Shown: positions 6,744-7,124 of the stretch, piece by piece
Numbering within the stretch: the first letter of the stretch is position 1
Layout: each line of letters opens with the position of its first letter
From: Streptomyces lilacinus
GTDB lineage: Bacteria; Actinomycetota; Actinomycetes; Streptomycetales; Streptomycetaceae
Length of the DNA: 7,124 nt
Assembly (NCBI GenBank): GCA_000715685.1
Contig: KL569482.1
Coordinates: 7,711-14,834, forward strand
Direction of reading: 5' to 3'
Program-made: the position numbers and the translations under genes
The notes under the pieces: model-generated
What the model was told of the DNA's origin: nothing
The model's database searches: none
What the model saw: the letters and a program-made list of their open reading frames with translations, nothing else

Positions 6744-6790
6744 CGGAAACGTTGGGCCCGGCACAGACCGCTGGTTTCCCAACGATTCCG
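6744..6790 (+). repeat. Long inverted repeat directly before the serine hydrolase SD
   Basis: The arms 6744-6756 (CGGAAACGTTGGG) and 6778-6790 (CCCAACGATTCCG) pair at 12 of 13 positions with one A-A mismatch, separated by 21 nt. The second arm ends at the base before TAGGAG, the SD of the next gene. It could be a terminator for the hydrolase, an operator, or a leader structure affecting ribosome access. Nothing else is recognised in the gap 6695-6803. Confidence 0.45.
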
Positions 6791-6803
6791 TAGGAGTTGG
6801 CTC

Positions 6804-7124
6804 GTGCGTGAGCAGGCATGGCAGGGATTACGTTCGTCCGGGCGGCGGCGGGGCGGTCGGCGCAGAGCCGTATCGGCCGCGCTCTCGGTGGCCGTGGGCG
6901 TGGGCGTCATGACGCTGGGCGTCCCGGCGCCACCCGCGGCGTCCGCCGCCGGCCCGGACACCGTCCAGCAGGGTCTGAACGCGCTGGTGCGCGCCGACGG
7001 CCTGCCCGCCGCGCTGGCGAGCGTCAAGGACCGTGCGGGCCGCACCCGTACCTACACCGCGGGGGTGGGCGACCTGGCCACCGGCTCGAAGGTGCCCCTG
7101 GACGGGCAGGTGCGGATCGGCAGC
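6804..7124 (+). CDS. Secreted serine hydrolase, beta-lactamase / D-Ala-D-Ala carboxypeptidase family (N-terminal part; runs off right edge)
   Basis: GTG 6804 follows TAGGAG with about seven bases between. The 107 visible codons start MREQAWQGLRSSGRRRGGRRRAVSAAL. An Arg-rich n-region, a hydrophobic segment (about 23-40, SAALSVAVGVGVMTLGV) and an AASAAG cleavage-like site near 48 show export; RRR before the core makes Tat export possible. From about 49, GPDTVQQGLNALVRADGLPAALASVKDRAGRTRTYTAGVGDLATGSKVPLDGQVRIGS matches the entry of class C beta-lactamase-like serine hydrolases, where RIGS is normally followed within a few residues by the SxxK active-site motif, here beyond the edge. Members trim peptidoglycan peptides or hydrolyse other amides and esters. 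Codon 9 (6828-6830) is TTA, read in Streptomyces by the bldA tRNA. Downstream in-frame GTG/ATG codons would remove the n-region, so the start before TTA is favoured. Confidence 0.85.
   Translation, partial: MREQAWQGLRSSGRRRGGRRRAVSAALSVAVGVGVMTLGVPAPPAASAAGPDTVQQGLNALVRADGLPAALASVKDRAGRTRTYTAGVGDLATGSKVPLDGQVRIGS

Noticed and set aside
1..7124. CRISPR array, tRNA/rRNA gene, phage or defence system, or biosynthetic gene cluster
   Set aside because: No regularly spaced repeats, RNA gene landmarks, integrase, nuclease or core biosynthetic enzyme were seen; the lone ABM protein is not enough to claim a cluster.

Overview
The window looks like chromosomal DNA from a Streptomyces or close actinomycete. 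G+C is very high with strong third-position GC bias, GTG starts are common, Shine-Dalgarno (SD) sequences are GGAGG/AGGAG-like, secreted proteins have Ala-rich signal peptides, and a single rare TTA codon sits in the last gene. I see no tRNA, rRNA, CRISPR array, phage gene or transposase, and no clearly undescribed multi-gene system. The most important observation is technical: a sequencing-adapter scar lies inside one gene.

Left part (1-2639, all minus strand): a secreted choice-of-anchor A protein cut by the left edge, a secreted L,D-transpeptidase, a small ABM-fold (quinol/antibiotic monooxygenase-like) protein, and a LysR regulator with an intrinsic terminator directly after its stop codon.

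Centre (2735-5015, plus strand): tdh and kbl form a two-gene operon that converts L-threonine to glycine and acetyl-CoA through 2-amino-3-ketobutyrate. The LysR gene is divergent from tdh. The 95-bp gap between them carries a perfect 7+7 dyad and a repeated half-site, so this regulator probably controls the operon, itself, or both.

Right part (5005-7124): a TetR regulator (minus) converges on kbl with an 11-bp tail overlap and a strong hairpin. It diverges from an alpha/beta hydrolase (plus). The gap between TetR and the hydrolase holds two 16-bp palindromes, TGATAC-N4-GTACCA and TGGTAC-N4-GTATCA, arranged as one symmetric 38-bp array, which is a convincing TetR operator. The hydrolase is broken at 6377-6405 by back-to-back pieces of the Tn5 mosaic end used in Nextera library adapters. 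Its N- and C-terminal halves lie on either side in different frames, with native bases missing. The window ends in the first 107 codons of a secreted serine hydrolase (beta-lactamase/DD-peptidase fold) that has a TTA codon at position 9, so its translation may depend on bldA.
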